This document shows, piece by piece, positions 18,104 to 25,156 of a stretch of 64,000 nt of DNA (the stretch's first letter is position 1; each line of letters starts with the position of its first letter). Position numbers and translations under genes: made by a program. A model generated the notes under the pieces. It was given only the letters and a program-made list of their open reading frames with translations, searched no databases and had not been told where the DNA came from. This DNA is from HGM04593 sp045630965 (lineage in GTDB: Bacteria; Bacteroidota; Bacteroidia; Bacteroidales; Bacteroidaceae), in contig JAZQTU010000031.1 in NCBI GenBank assembly GCA_045630965.1, positions 1 through 64,000 on the forward strand, read 5' to 3'.

Positions 18104-19066
18104 CTATAATGAAATGTCCAACTTCCTACATATCCACTCTTTGAAAAGTTCTTGTTCTTCAACAGTTGTTTCTCCCAACGAATTGATACAACCGAATCTT
18201 ATTTTTTTATTGGAATCAGCCTCTTTGATTTTACGTTTCATATACCCGTCCTTCTCTATTGAAGGTTTGAAAAAGCAGGTTGTACCTTTTGATGGAAGAC
18301 AGTTAAGTTTACCGTTGGCATATACACTCAAATAGAACAGGGTCGGTGAACTAAACTGAGAGGGCTCACGGAAACGATGGCGGATATTATGATGTAACAA
18401 TTCTGGGTTTTCAGCATAAAAGTTCTCATACCACGTACGGCGCATAGGAACCGGAGCATGAGGAAAAAGGAAGAAGAAATTGGATTTCAATATATCGGTT
18501 GCATTAAGCATCGGGTCCTTATGTCCGAAGGTCTTGTGTTTTTTCCCAACATGCTTACACCAACGGATAAAACGCGCCCAAATAGCAGGAAAACGTACTG
18601 CATATATATTTGTTTCATCTTCATGGAACCAATCATTCTCTTTAGCAGGCGCAGCTAAAAACACATCATCATTAAAATATAGGAAGCTATCACTCAGTCC
18701 TGGGATACGCCATAACATCGTTGAGATTGCCAAAGAGTTGAATGTTGGCAAGTATTCTTCATATCCTCTAAAAAGGATTTTATGGTCAACAATCTCTATT
18801 GGTATATTATTGTCTGGAAAATTACGTTTGACAAAATCATCTACATTAGGGTTTTGATTGTCAGTTACAATGAATATTCTATGCACCCAAGGAGCATAAC
18901 GAATAATTGAAGCTATACAATAAAATATTTCTCCTGTAGAACGATATCTCATTGCCCCAGCAATATCATCATGAGCTGTTTCATTCTTACCTGTCAAATA
19001 CTGCGATTTCTTACGTTTGTGGGCGGGATCGTCCCCATCCACCCATGCAATAACAACATCAGTCAT
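18104..19066 (-). CDS. Stealth-family sugar-phosphate transferase (inverted paralogue 2)
   Basis: 320 residues, paralogue of the gene at 17098. CR1 is VIAWVDGDDP (residues 5-14), CR2 includes LPTFNSLAISTMLWRIPGL and YFNDDVF (106-136), and the C-terminus FGCINSLGETTVEEQELF matches the CR4 pattern. Both paralogues share the shorter motifs GEIFYC, RYAPW, IVTD and IPIEIVDHK at equivalent positions. It lies 7 nt downstream of a glycosyltransferase gene on the same strand, an operon that would build or decorate the same glycan. Convergent with the 17098 gene, with no strong terminator in the 25-nt gap. Confidence 0.85.
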   Translation of the reverse strand: MTDVVIAWVDGDDPAHKRKKSQYLTGKNETAHDDIAGAMRYRSTGEIFYCIASIIRYAPWVHRIFIVTDNQNPNVDDFVKRNFPDNNIPIEIVDHKILFRGYEEYLPTFNSLAISTMLWRIPGLSDSFLYFNDDVFLAAPAKENDWFHEDETNIYAVRFPAIWARFIRWCKHVGKKHKTFGHKDPMLNATDILKSNFFFLFPHAPVPMRRTWYENFYAENPELLHHNIRHRFREPSQFSSPTLFYLSVYANGKLNCLPSKGTTCFFKPSIEKDGYMKRKIKEADSNKKIRFGCINSLGETTVEEQELFKEWICRKLDISL

Positions 19067-19073
19067 AGCTTAA

Positions 19074-19913
19074 TCATATTATATCTTTGAATCGGTCTGG
19101 AATTCTAACGACAACTTTGGTTATCGGATTCCACGGTTTGTTCCAGGCAAAAGGATTACGCAGTATCTGCTGAGCAATTCTCATACCACGTACAGTTCTG
19201 TCCCATTCACGAGCCTTATGCCCCGTAACCACATATATGGTTCTTGCACGTTTTTTTATATGCCCCAAACGACCTGTCGAAATCAAATCGGAGTTATTCA
19301 TACGCTCCTTTATCATTTCAAGATCTATGCTACCAAAATGGAAGAGGAAGAGATTCTTGTCTATATTATAACCATGACCTTTCACCCTGTGAAAACCGGA
19401 CCCCCATCTAACAGGCTTGGCAATGACAGAAGGCTTTGTATATCGCGAACAAAGATATCCATACTTGCGTTGCGACAAGAATGTGGACTTAGAGGTTATA
19501 ACAGTCTCATTTTCCAGGTTTTGTCCAACATCAATTCCTAACCCAGATACAGAACTCTTTATATCCAACATACTCAAATATTCCTTCAAGCCGACCCCGA
19601 CGTTTGGATCAACAACAAGGAATTCATCAGCATCTGTACCTATAACCAAATCATAGGATTCTTTTTCCATTAAAGAAGCTGCCTTTTTGGAAAGAAACCC
19701 CAGACGTTCTTTTTCCGCCTTGACAACCATGCCAGATATACGTGGTTTTAGTTCAGTATATACACCTGTACAGAAATCCGGAACAATTTGATCCTCCCCA
19801 TCAAAATAGACTCTCAGGTTCTCTCGTCCCAACTGGTTGCCATAATATTCGACCCATTTTTTCAAGTAAAAGTCGTCATTACGGACCATTGTTATAGCAC
19901 ATATTTTTTTCAT
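19074..19913 (-). CDS. Glycosyltransferase, GT2/GT92-like
   Basis: 279 residues. N-terminus KICAITMVRNDDFYLKKWVEYY is typical of Glyco_tranf_2_4/GT92-type enzymes, and the metal-binding motif is DADEFL (about residues 94-99). A later FHRVKGHGYNID and LFLFHFGS fit the acceptor half of the fold. No transmembrane segments, so a cytoplasmic or peripheral enzyme. It precedes a Stealth gene by 7 nt on the same strand, suggesting work on a common surface polysaccharide. Sugar specificity cannot be read from sequence. Confidence 0.75.
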   Translation of the reverse strand: MKKICAITMVRNDDFYLKKWVEYYGNQLGRENLRVYFDGEDQIVPDFCTGVYTELKPRISGMVVKAEKERLGFLSKKAASLMEKESYDLVIGTDADEFLVVDPNVGVGLKEYLSMLDIKSSVSGLGIDVGQNLENETVITSKSTFLSQRKYGYLCSRYTKPSVIAKPVRWGSGFHRVKGHGYNIDKNLFLFHFGSIDLEMIKERMNNSDLISTGRLGHIKKRARTIYVVTGHKAREWDRTVRGMRIAQQILRNPFAWNKPWNPITKVVVRIPDRFKDII

Positions 19914-20074
19914 AGCAAAGACACGGATATAAGAATATCAACAAATACCAAGATTGTCAATTGAAGGTAAAGTTACTGAATTTTTCAATATAGCATACAG
20001 AATGTGCTTTTTTTTTGAACCACATCCATAAATATCAAAACTATTCTTTGGACAAAAGAAATATATCAACAAGT

Positions 20075-20105
20075 TGACATTTAGTATATAATTTAATAAA
20101 TTTGC
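20075..20105 (+). promoter_or_regulatory. Promoter of the LpxL-type gene (-33 TTG, -7 TAAATTTG)
   Basis: TTG at 20075-20077 and TAAATTTG at 20098-20105, spaced by 20 nt, an exact Bacteroidetes pattern. The -7 ends 24 nt before the ATG at 20130. Confidence 0.75.
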
Positions 20106-20129
20106 TTCGCACAAAAGCATTTTATTGAA

Positions 20130-21038
20130 ATGAAAAATAAGATTGCATTATATACACTAACAGCATTTGTCAAGACTATTGCGTTATTGCCATTCTGTGT
20201 ACTATATTTCATAAGCAGTTGCCTGTATCCATTATTATATTATGTAATACGATACAGAAGAAAGGTCGTACACGTCAACTTGACAAATTCATTCCCCGAA
20301 AAGTCCGCAAAAGAGATAAGAAGAATTGAAAAAAAATTCTATCGCCATTTTTGCGACCTTATAATGGAAACAGTCAAATTGTCACGCATCTCAAAAAAAG
20401 AGATACGTAAACGACTGAAATTCATAAACCACGAAATCATAGACGAACTCTCAAAAGACAGCAAGCCTATCTTCTTATATTTGGGACATCATGGTAATTG
20501 GGAATACATCACCTCAATAACAACATGGATGAACAAAGAAACAACAGCATATCAAATATATCATCCATTATCAAACAATACAATGGACAAATTCATGTAT
20601 TGGTTGCGAGGACGTTTCGATTCAAAAAGTATACCACAGAAACAGGCTTTACGAACAATCATCACTTTAGTACGTGAGCAAAAGAAATCCTTATTCGGAC
20701 TTATATCGGACCAACGGCCAGCAAGAAACCCCGAACCAGAATGGATGACGTTCTTGAATCAGGAGACAGCCATTATCACAGGTGCAGAAGCTATGGGCGT
20801 CAAGCTCAATGCTCATTTTCTTTACGGAAGCATGAAAAGTACAAGACGAGGGTATTACGAAATAACAATTCTTCCTATAACTCCTATTGAAGGAGAATGC
20901 TTTACATACAGCAAACAATACATGAGAATGCTGGAAAAAGATATTAAGGAACAACCACATATTTGGCTATGGAGCCACAAACGTTGGAAATGGCAACGCA
21001 GGTTTCAAACTCATAGCAATCAACCAGATAAACAATAA
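20130..21038 (+). CDS. Lysophospholipid/lipid A acyltransferase, LpxL/HtrB family
   Basis: 302 residues with one N-terminal membrane helix (about 8-40) and the catalytic H-x4-E motif at GHHGNWEYI (H120, E125). Also seen are the downstream motifs SDQRPARNPEP and ETAIITGAEAMGVKL and a C-terminal WLWSHKRWKW typical of the family (WxHxRWK). These enzymes add the secondary acyl chain to lipid A at the inner membrane. Its neighbours are surface-glycan genes, but it has its own promoter. Chain specificity is not inferable. Confidence 0.9.
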   Translation: MKNKIALYTLTAFVKTIALLPFCVLYFISSCLYPLLYYVIRYRRKVVHVNLTNSFPEKSAKEIRRIEKKFYRHFCDLIMETVKLSRISKKEIRKRLKFINHEIIDELSKDSKPIFLYLGHHGNWEYITSITTWMNKETTAYQIYHPLSNNTMDKFMYWLRGRFDSKSIPQKQALRTIITLVREQKKSLFGLISDQRPARNPEPEWMTFLNQETAIITGAEAMGVKLNAHFLYGSMKSTRRGYYEITILPITPIEGECFTYSKQYMRMLEKDIKEQPHIWLWSHKRWKWQRRFQTHSNQPDKQ

Positions 21039-21085
21039 TTAAACATTCTTTAAGAAACCGTTTTAACAAAAACAGAAGTTATTCC

Positions 21086-21115
21086 TTGCGTTTAAGTTTT
21101 TAATGTTTATCTTCG
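21086..21115 (+). promoter_or_regulatory. Promoter of the methylmalonyl-CoA operon (-33 TTG, -7 TATCTTCG)
   Basis: TTG at 21086-21088 and TATCTTCG at 21108-21115, spaced by 19 nt. Transcription would begin near 21122, downstream of the ATG at 21117, so this promoter rules out that start and favours ATG 21144 for the epimerase. Confidence 0.7.
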
Positions 21116-21143
21116 CATGCAGATAATCAAATATTTTTGTGAT

Positions 21144-21548
21144 ATGAAGATTTCGAAAATTGAACATTTAGGGATTGCTGTCAAGAGTATAGAGGAGGCA
21201 CTTCCCTACTACGAGCAGGTATTAGGTTTCGAGTGTTACAACATAGAAACTGTAGAAGACCAAAAGGTACGCACAGCATTCCTTAAGGTTGGCGAAACAA
21301 AGATTGAACTTTTGGAAGCGACATCGCCAGACAGTACAATAGCAAAGTTTATTGAAAATAGAGGCGAAGGCATACACCACATTGCTTACAAAGTGGAAGA
21401 TGGTGTTGCCAATGCTCTCGCTGAATGCGAAGCAAAGGAGATACGAACTATTGATAAAGCGCCACGCGCCGGTGCCGAAGGCTTGCAGATAGCATTCCTG
21501 CACCCAAAATCAACAAAGGGTGTTTTAACAGAACTTTGCGAAGAATAA
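21144..21548 (+). CDS. mce: Methylmalonyl-CoA epimerase
   Basis: 134 residues of the glyoxalase/VOC fold, starting MKISKIEHLGIAVKSIEEAL. Metal ligands expected in the family are visible as IEHLGIAV (His8) and GIHHIAYKVEDGV, with Glu in the KIELLE strand. It interconverts (R)- and (S)-methylmalonyl-CoA, linking methylmalonyl-CoA mutase to the decarboxylase encoded next. The same order (epimerase then decarboxylase alpha) is known in Bacteroides. The start at 21144 is chosen because the promoter lies between it and the longer alternative. Confidence 0.93.
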   Translation: MKISKIEHLGIAVKSIEEALPYYEQVLGFECYNIETVEDQKVRTAFLKVGETKIELLEATSPDSTIAKFIENRGEGIHHIAYKVEDGVANALAECEAKEIRTIDKAPRAGAEGLQIAFLHPKSTKGVLTELCEE

Positions 21549-21616
21549 TCCCCAACCATGCAACACTTCCTCTTGAATAGAAGTGTAATACAACAGAACA
21601 AAAAAACAAAACAGAT

Positions 21617-23170
21617 ATGAGCAAGCAATTTGAAAAAATCAAAGAGCTGGTAGCCCTGCGTGCAAAAGCCCGCTTGGGTGGCGGAGAAAAAGCCATTGAA
21701 AAACAGCACGAAAGAGGCAAATACACTGCACGTGAGCGTATAGACATGTTGCTCGACAAAGGCAGTTTTGAAGAGATGGACATGTTTGTCACTCACCGCT
21801 GTACAAACTTTGGACAAGAGAAGAAGCAGTACCTTGGCGACGGCGTTGTAACAGGATGTGGAACTATTGAAGGACGTCTTGTATACGTTTTTGCACAGGA
21901 CTTCACTGTTACAGGAGGATCATTGTCCGAGACTATGGCGCAAAAGATTTGCAAAGTCATGGACATGGCTATGAAAGTTGGAGCACCAGTAATTGGCATC
22001 AACGACAGCGGTGGAGCACGCATACAGGAGGGCATCAATGCACTTGCCGGATATGCAGAGATTTTCCAACGCAACATTATGGCATCTGGGGTCATCCCAC
22101 AAATTTCCGGAATATTCGGTCCATGTGCCGGTGGCGCAGTATATTCGCCAGCACTTACAGACTTTACAATAATGATGGAAGGAACTGCATATATGTTCCT
22201 TACAGGTCCAAAGGTTGTCAAGACAGTCCTTGGCGAAGTCGTTACACAGGAGGAGCTTGGCGGTGCAAGCGTACACGCAAGCAAGTCGGGTGTCACACAC
22301 TTCACTGCACAGACCGAGGAAGAAGGCTTGATGCTCATACGCAAACTGATGAGCTACATTCCACAGAACAATATGGAAAGCGTTCCCGACGTTCCTTGCA
22401 CCGACCCAATAAATCGTACAAGCGACATACTCAATACAATTATCCCAGACAACCCTAACCAGGCATACGACATGTACCGCGTGATTGCCGAGGTTGTCGA
22501 CAATGGAGAATTCCTTGAGGTTCACCGCGATTATGCACAGAACATAATTGTGGGTTTTGCACGCATGAACGGAAAGGCTGTCGGTATTGTAGCTAACCAA
22601 CCTTGTAAATATGCAGGTGTTCTTGATTGCAATTCTTCACGCAAGGGTGCACGTTTTGTACGTTTCTGCGATGCATTCAACATCCCGCTTGTGACTCTCG
22701 TCGACGTACCGGGATTCCTTCCGGGCACAGCACAAGAGTACAATGCAGTAATCCTCCACGGAGCAAAACTGCTTTATGCTTTTGGTGAGGCTACAGTCCC
22801 CAAAGTTACCGTTACACTACGCAAATCATACGGAGGTTCACATATTGTCATGGCCTGCAAACAGTTACGCGCTGACATGAATTATGCATGGCCGAGTGCC
22901 GAGATTGCCGTAATGGGTGCAGCCGGAGCTGCAGAGGTTCTATATGCAAAAGAGGCAAAAGAATCCGAAGACCCCAAAGCATTCATTGCCGAAAAAGAGG
23001 CAGAATACAACCGTTTGTTTGCCAACCCTTATCAAGCTGCTAAATACGGTTACATCGACGATGTAATAGAGCCACGCAACACACGTTTCCGCATCATACG
23101 TGCTCTTGCGCAGCTCGAAGGCAAACGTCAGGATATGCCGAAAAAGAAACATGGTAATATTCCACTATAA
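21617..23170 (+). CDS. mmdA: Methylmalonyl-CoA decarboxylase alpha / propionyl-CoA carboxylase beta-type carboxyltransferase
   Basis: 517 residues, the acyl-CoA carboxyltransferase (crotonase-fold) subunit. Motifs include NDSGGARIQEG (about residues 131-141), FGPCAGGAVYSPALTDF, and in the C-terminal half DVPGFLPGTAQEY and KSYGGSHIVMACKQL. In Bacteroidales succinate-to-propionate metabolism it transfers CO2 from methylmalonyl-CoA to a biotin carrier; run in reverse it is propionyl-CoA carboxylase. It is followed by a tiny epsilon-like gene and the biotin carrier, all on one strand. The Na+-pumping beta subunit is not in this window, so direction of use is uncertain. Confidence 0.93.
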   Translation: MSKQFEKIKELVALRAKARLGGGEKAIEKQHERGKYTARERIDMLLDKGSFEEMDMFVTHRCTNFGQEKKQYLGDGVVTGCGTIEGRLVYVFAQDFTVTGGSLSETMAQKICKVMDMAMKVGAPVIGINDSGGARIQEGINALAGYAEIFQRNIMASGVIPQISGIFGPCAGGAVYSPALTDFTIMMEGTAYMFLTGPKVVKTVLGEVVTQEELGGASVHASKSGVTHFTAQTEEEGLMLIRKLMSYIPQNNMESVPDVPCTDPINRTSDILNTIIPDNPNQAYDMYRVIAEVVDNGEFLEVHRDYAQNIIVGFARMNGKAVGIVANQPCKYAGVLDCNSSRKGARFVRFCDAFNIPLVTLVDVPGFLPGTAQEYNAVILHGAKLLYAFGEATVPKVTVTLRKSYGGSHIVMACKQLRADMNYAWPSAEIAVMGAAGAAEVLYAKEAKESEDPKAFIAEKEAEYNRLFANPYQAAKYGYIDDVIEPRNTRFRIIRALAQLEGKRQDMPKKKHGNIPL

Positions 23171-23182
23171 CAGAGAAGAACT

Positions 23183-23329
23183 ATGGAAGAGAACAAGATT
23201 GACAGCGCTGTTGTTGCAGCTATTTCAATGGCACTTGACAGCCATTTTGGCAACAACGTACACGACAATGAAAGTGGTGTACTTACCATCACATATGTAA
23301 ACAAACATTGGAACAACCTTAATAGATAA
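23183..23329 (+). CDS. Small epsilon/OadG-C-terminus-like subunit of the decarboxylase
   Basis: 48 residues (MEENKIDSAVVAAISMALDS at the start, then HWNNLNR at the end). The pattern VVAAI-A-x-ALDSHF with a terminal W-x-x-x-x-R resembles the C-terminal tail of OadG/MmdD and the 55-residue MmdE epsilon subunit of Veillonella methylmalonyl-CoA decarboxylase. It has no transmembrane helix, unlike full OadG. Its place between the alpha subunit and biotin carrier is the place of mmdE in Veillonella, and Bacteroides species have a small hypothetical protein here. In those systems the epsilon subunit stabilises the complex; that role here is inferred. The gap to the biotin carrier gene is 5 nt. Confidence 0.75.
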   Translation: MEENKIDSAVVAAISMALDSHFGNNVHDNESGVLTITYVNKHWNNLNR

Positions 23330-23334
23330 ATATT

Positions 23335-23766
23335 ATGAAGACATATAAATATACAATCAATGGCAAGGCTTACGAAGTTGCAATAAACGAAGTAGACGAT
23401 ACAACTGCCAATGTAACTGTAAACGGCGAAGTATACAATGTCGAATGGGAAAAGCCAAAGGAGGAGAAACCTGTAGTAAAGGTACAGCCGGTAGCGGCAA
23501 AGCCTATTGCAGCAGCTCCGGCACCAGCAGCGCCACAAAGCGCATCTGTCGACGGACATGCGATAAAGACACCACTCCCAGGCGTTATCATCGATGTTAA
23601 GGTCAATGTCGGTGATGAAGTAAAGAAAGGGGCTACTGTTGTAGTTCTTGAAGCTATGAAAATGGAAAACAACATCAACGCCGACCGCGACGGCAAGGTT
23701 ATAGCAATTCAGGTTGCAAAAGGCGACACAGTTGCAGACGGTGCAGTATTGGTTGTAATGGAATAA
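23335..23766 (+). CDS. mmdC: Biotin carboxyl carrier subunit (MmdC/AccB type)
   Basis: 143 residues: an N-terminal KTYKYTINGKAYEV segment, an Ala/Pro-rich flexible linker (residues 50-70), and a C-terminal biotinyl domain with the EAMKMEN motif, biotinylated lysine K109. It carries the carboxyl group between the carboxyltransferase and its partner. BirA, the ligase that would biotinylate it, is encoded at 49.0-49.8 kb. It is the last gene of the operon and is followed by a 23-bp terminator hairpin rather than by the beta subunit. Confidence 0.93.
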   Translation: MKTYKYTINGKAYEVAINEVDDTTANVTVNGEVYNVEWEKPKEEKPVVKVQPVAAKPIAAAPAPAAPQSASVDGHAIKTPLPGVIIDVKVNVGDEVKKGATVVVLEAMKMENNINADRDGKVIAIQVAKGDTVADGAVLVVME

Positions 23767-23776
23767 GAGAATAACT

Positions 23777-23832
23777 CCTTATAGTAAATAGACGGGTTTC
23801 GCAATTGCAAAACCCGTCTATTTACTATAAGG
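23777..23832. terminator. Bidirectional terminator, 23-bp perfect stem overlapping rarA 3' end
   Basis: CCTTATAGTAAATAGACGGGTTT and its exact complement around a 10-nt loop. Its right arm overlaps the last codons of rarA (stop at 23818-23820), so the stem is shared between a coding end and a terminator for both convergent genes. Confidence 0.8.
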
Positions 23833-25098
23833 CTTATCATTACCCCAGCACTGTTGCATCCATGATTTACTCTTTGCTTCAACAGGATTGTCCTGCGGTT
23901 GCCAGAAAGAGAAGCCCTTGCCCTCATCCGGCAGATATTGTTGCTTAACAAAATGCCCCGGATAATCATGAGAATATTTATACCCGTCAGAATAGCCCAA
24001 ATCGGCCATTAATTGCGTTGGAGCATTACGCAAATGCAACGGAACGGGCAAGTTACCAGTCTCGCGAACTGTCTGCAACGCCTTGTTTATACCCATGTAT
24101 GCAGAATTACTCTTTGGCGAAGTGGCAAGATACACGACAGCCTCGGCTAGCGGAATACGTCCCTCAGGCCAACCAATCTTTGTAACAGCATCAAAAGCTG
24201 CATTGGCCAGCAAAAGAGCATTTGGATTGGCCAAGCCAACATCTTCTGCCGCTGAAATTACGATGCGACGTGCTATGAAAGCAGGGTCCTCACCACCTTC
24301 AATCATACGCGCCATCCAATAGAGAGCTGCATCGGGATCACTGCCACGAATTGATTTTATAAATGCAGACACGATATCATAATGCATTTCACCGTCCTTG
24401 TCATACGCTACTGGATTCTGTTGCAGACAAGTCACGACCTTATCATCGGTTATGACCACAGGCGAGGCGGAATCACTCTCAACCACAAGTTCAAGAATAT
24501 TCAGCAATTTACGTGCATCGCCACCGCTATAACGTAGCATCGCATCGGTTTCACGAAGTTCAACACCACGTTTGACAAGAGCCTCATCTGTTGTTATGGC
24601 ATGATTGAGCAATGTAATCAAATCCTCCTTTTCAAGAGATTTCAATACATACAACTGACAACGCGAAAGCAAAGGACGTATAACCTCGAACGAGGGGTTT
24701 TCGGTTGTAGCTCCAATAAGCGTGACTGTACCCGTTTCTACAGCACTGAGTAAAGAATCCTGTTGTGATTTATTGAAACGATGTATTTCATCAATAAACA
24801 ATATTGCACCTCCATTGGAGAAAAGAGGAGAGCTCTTAGCTTTATCGATTACCTCACGCACCTCCTTTACACCCGAAGACACAGCATTAAGGGTGTAAAA
24901 AGGACGGTTCAGTTTTTGGGCTATAATACGAGCAATGGTTGTTTTGCCGGTTCCCGGAGGCCCCCACAAAATAAATGACAGAATACGCCCTGAATCTATC
25001 ATACGACGCAGTACAGCCCCCTCACCTACGAGGTGCTTCTGCCCTACATAACCTTCAAAAGAGGTAGGGCGCAAACGTTCTGCCAAAGGTTTTGCCAT
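23818..25098 (-). CDS. rarA: Replication-associated recombination protein A (MgsA/RarA AAA+ ATPase)
   Basis: 426 residues from ATG 25098 (MAKPLAERLRPTSFEGYVGQ), chosen over an upstream in-frame ATG because that N-terminus is the conserved one. Walker A is GPPGTGKT (residues 46-53), Walker B is AILFIDEIHRF (about 98-108), with sensor ATTENPSFEV and a C-terminal MgsA tetramerisation domain (GINKALQTVRE and beyond). RarA acts at stalled replication forks. It lies downstream of fhs on the same strand, separated by a 35-nt palindrome. Confidence 0.94.
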   Translation of the reverse strand: MAKPLAERLRPTSFEGYVGQKHLVGEGAVLRRMIDSGRILSFILWGPPGTGKTTIARIIAQKLNRPFYTLNAVSSGVKEVREVIDKAKSSPLFSNGGAILFIDEIHRFNKSQQDSLLSAVETGTVTLIGATTENPSFEVIRPLLSRCQLYVLKSLEKEDLITLLNHAITTDEALVKRGVELRETDAMLRYSGGDARKLLNILELVVESDSASPVVITDDKVVTCLQQNPVAYDKDGEMHYDIVSAFIKSIRGSDPDAALYWMARMIEGGEDPAFIARRIVISAAEDVGLANPNALLLANAAFDAVTKIGWPEGRIPLAEAVVYLATSPKSNSAYMGINKALQTVRETGNLPVPLHLRNAPTQLMADLGYSDGYKYSHDYPGHFVKQQYLPDEGKGFSFWQPQDNPVEAKSKSWMQQCWGNDKPYSK

Positions 25099-25106
25099 AG
25101 TATATA

Positions 25107-25141
25107 CATTGCAAAGTTGCGCATTGCGCAACTTTGCAATG
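25107..25141. promoter_or_regulatory. 35-nt perfect palindrome between fhs and rarA
   Basis: CATTGCAAAGTTGCGCA and its exact complement flank a single central base. It ends 9 nt before the rarA start codon and lies 16 nt after the fhs stop. There is no T run on either side, so it is not a standard terminator. It could be an RNA hairpin that affects rarA translation or mRNA processing, or a dyad operator. Confidence 0.5.
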
Positions 25142-25156
25142 GTAATCTTTAATAAA

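Noticed and set aside
16208..21038. Complete capsule locus
   Set aside because: There are Stealth genes, one GT and an LpxL-type gene, but no polymerase, flippase or export gene, so a full capsule locus is not supported here.
21117..21143. Longer start for the epimerase at 21117
   Set aside because: The ATG is upstream of the probable transcription start predicted from the promoter at 21086-21115.
21920..22600. Long minus-strand ORF (226 aa) opposite the carboxyltransferase gene
   Set aside because: It is antisense to a strongly conserved coding sequence, has no recognised domain and its composition follows from the codon bias of the real gene.
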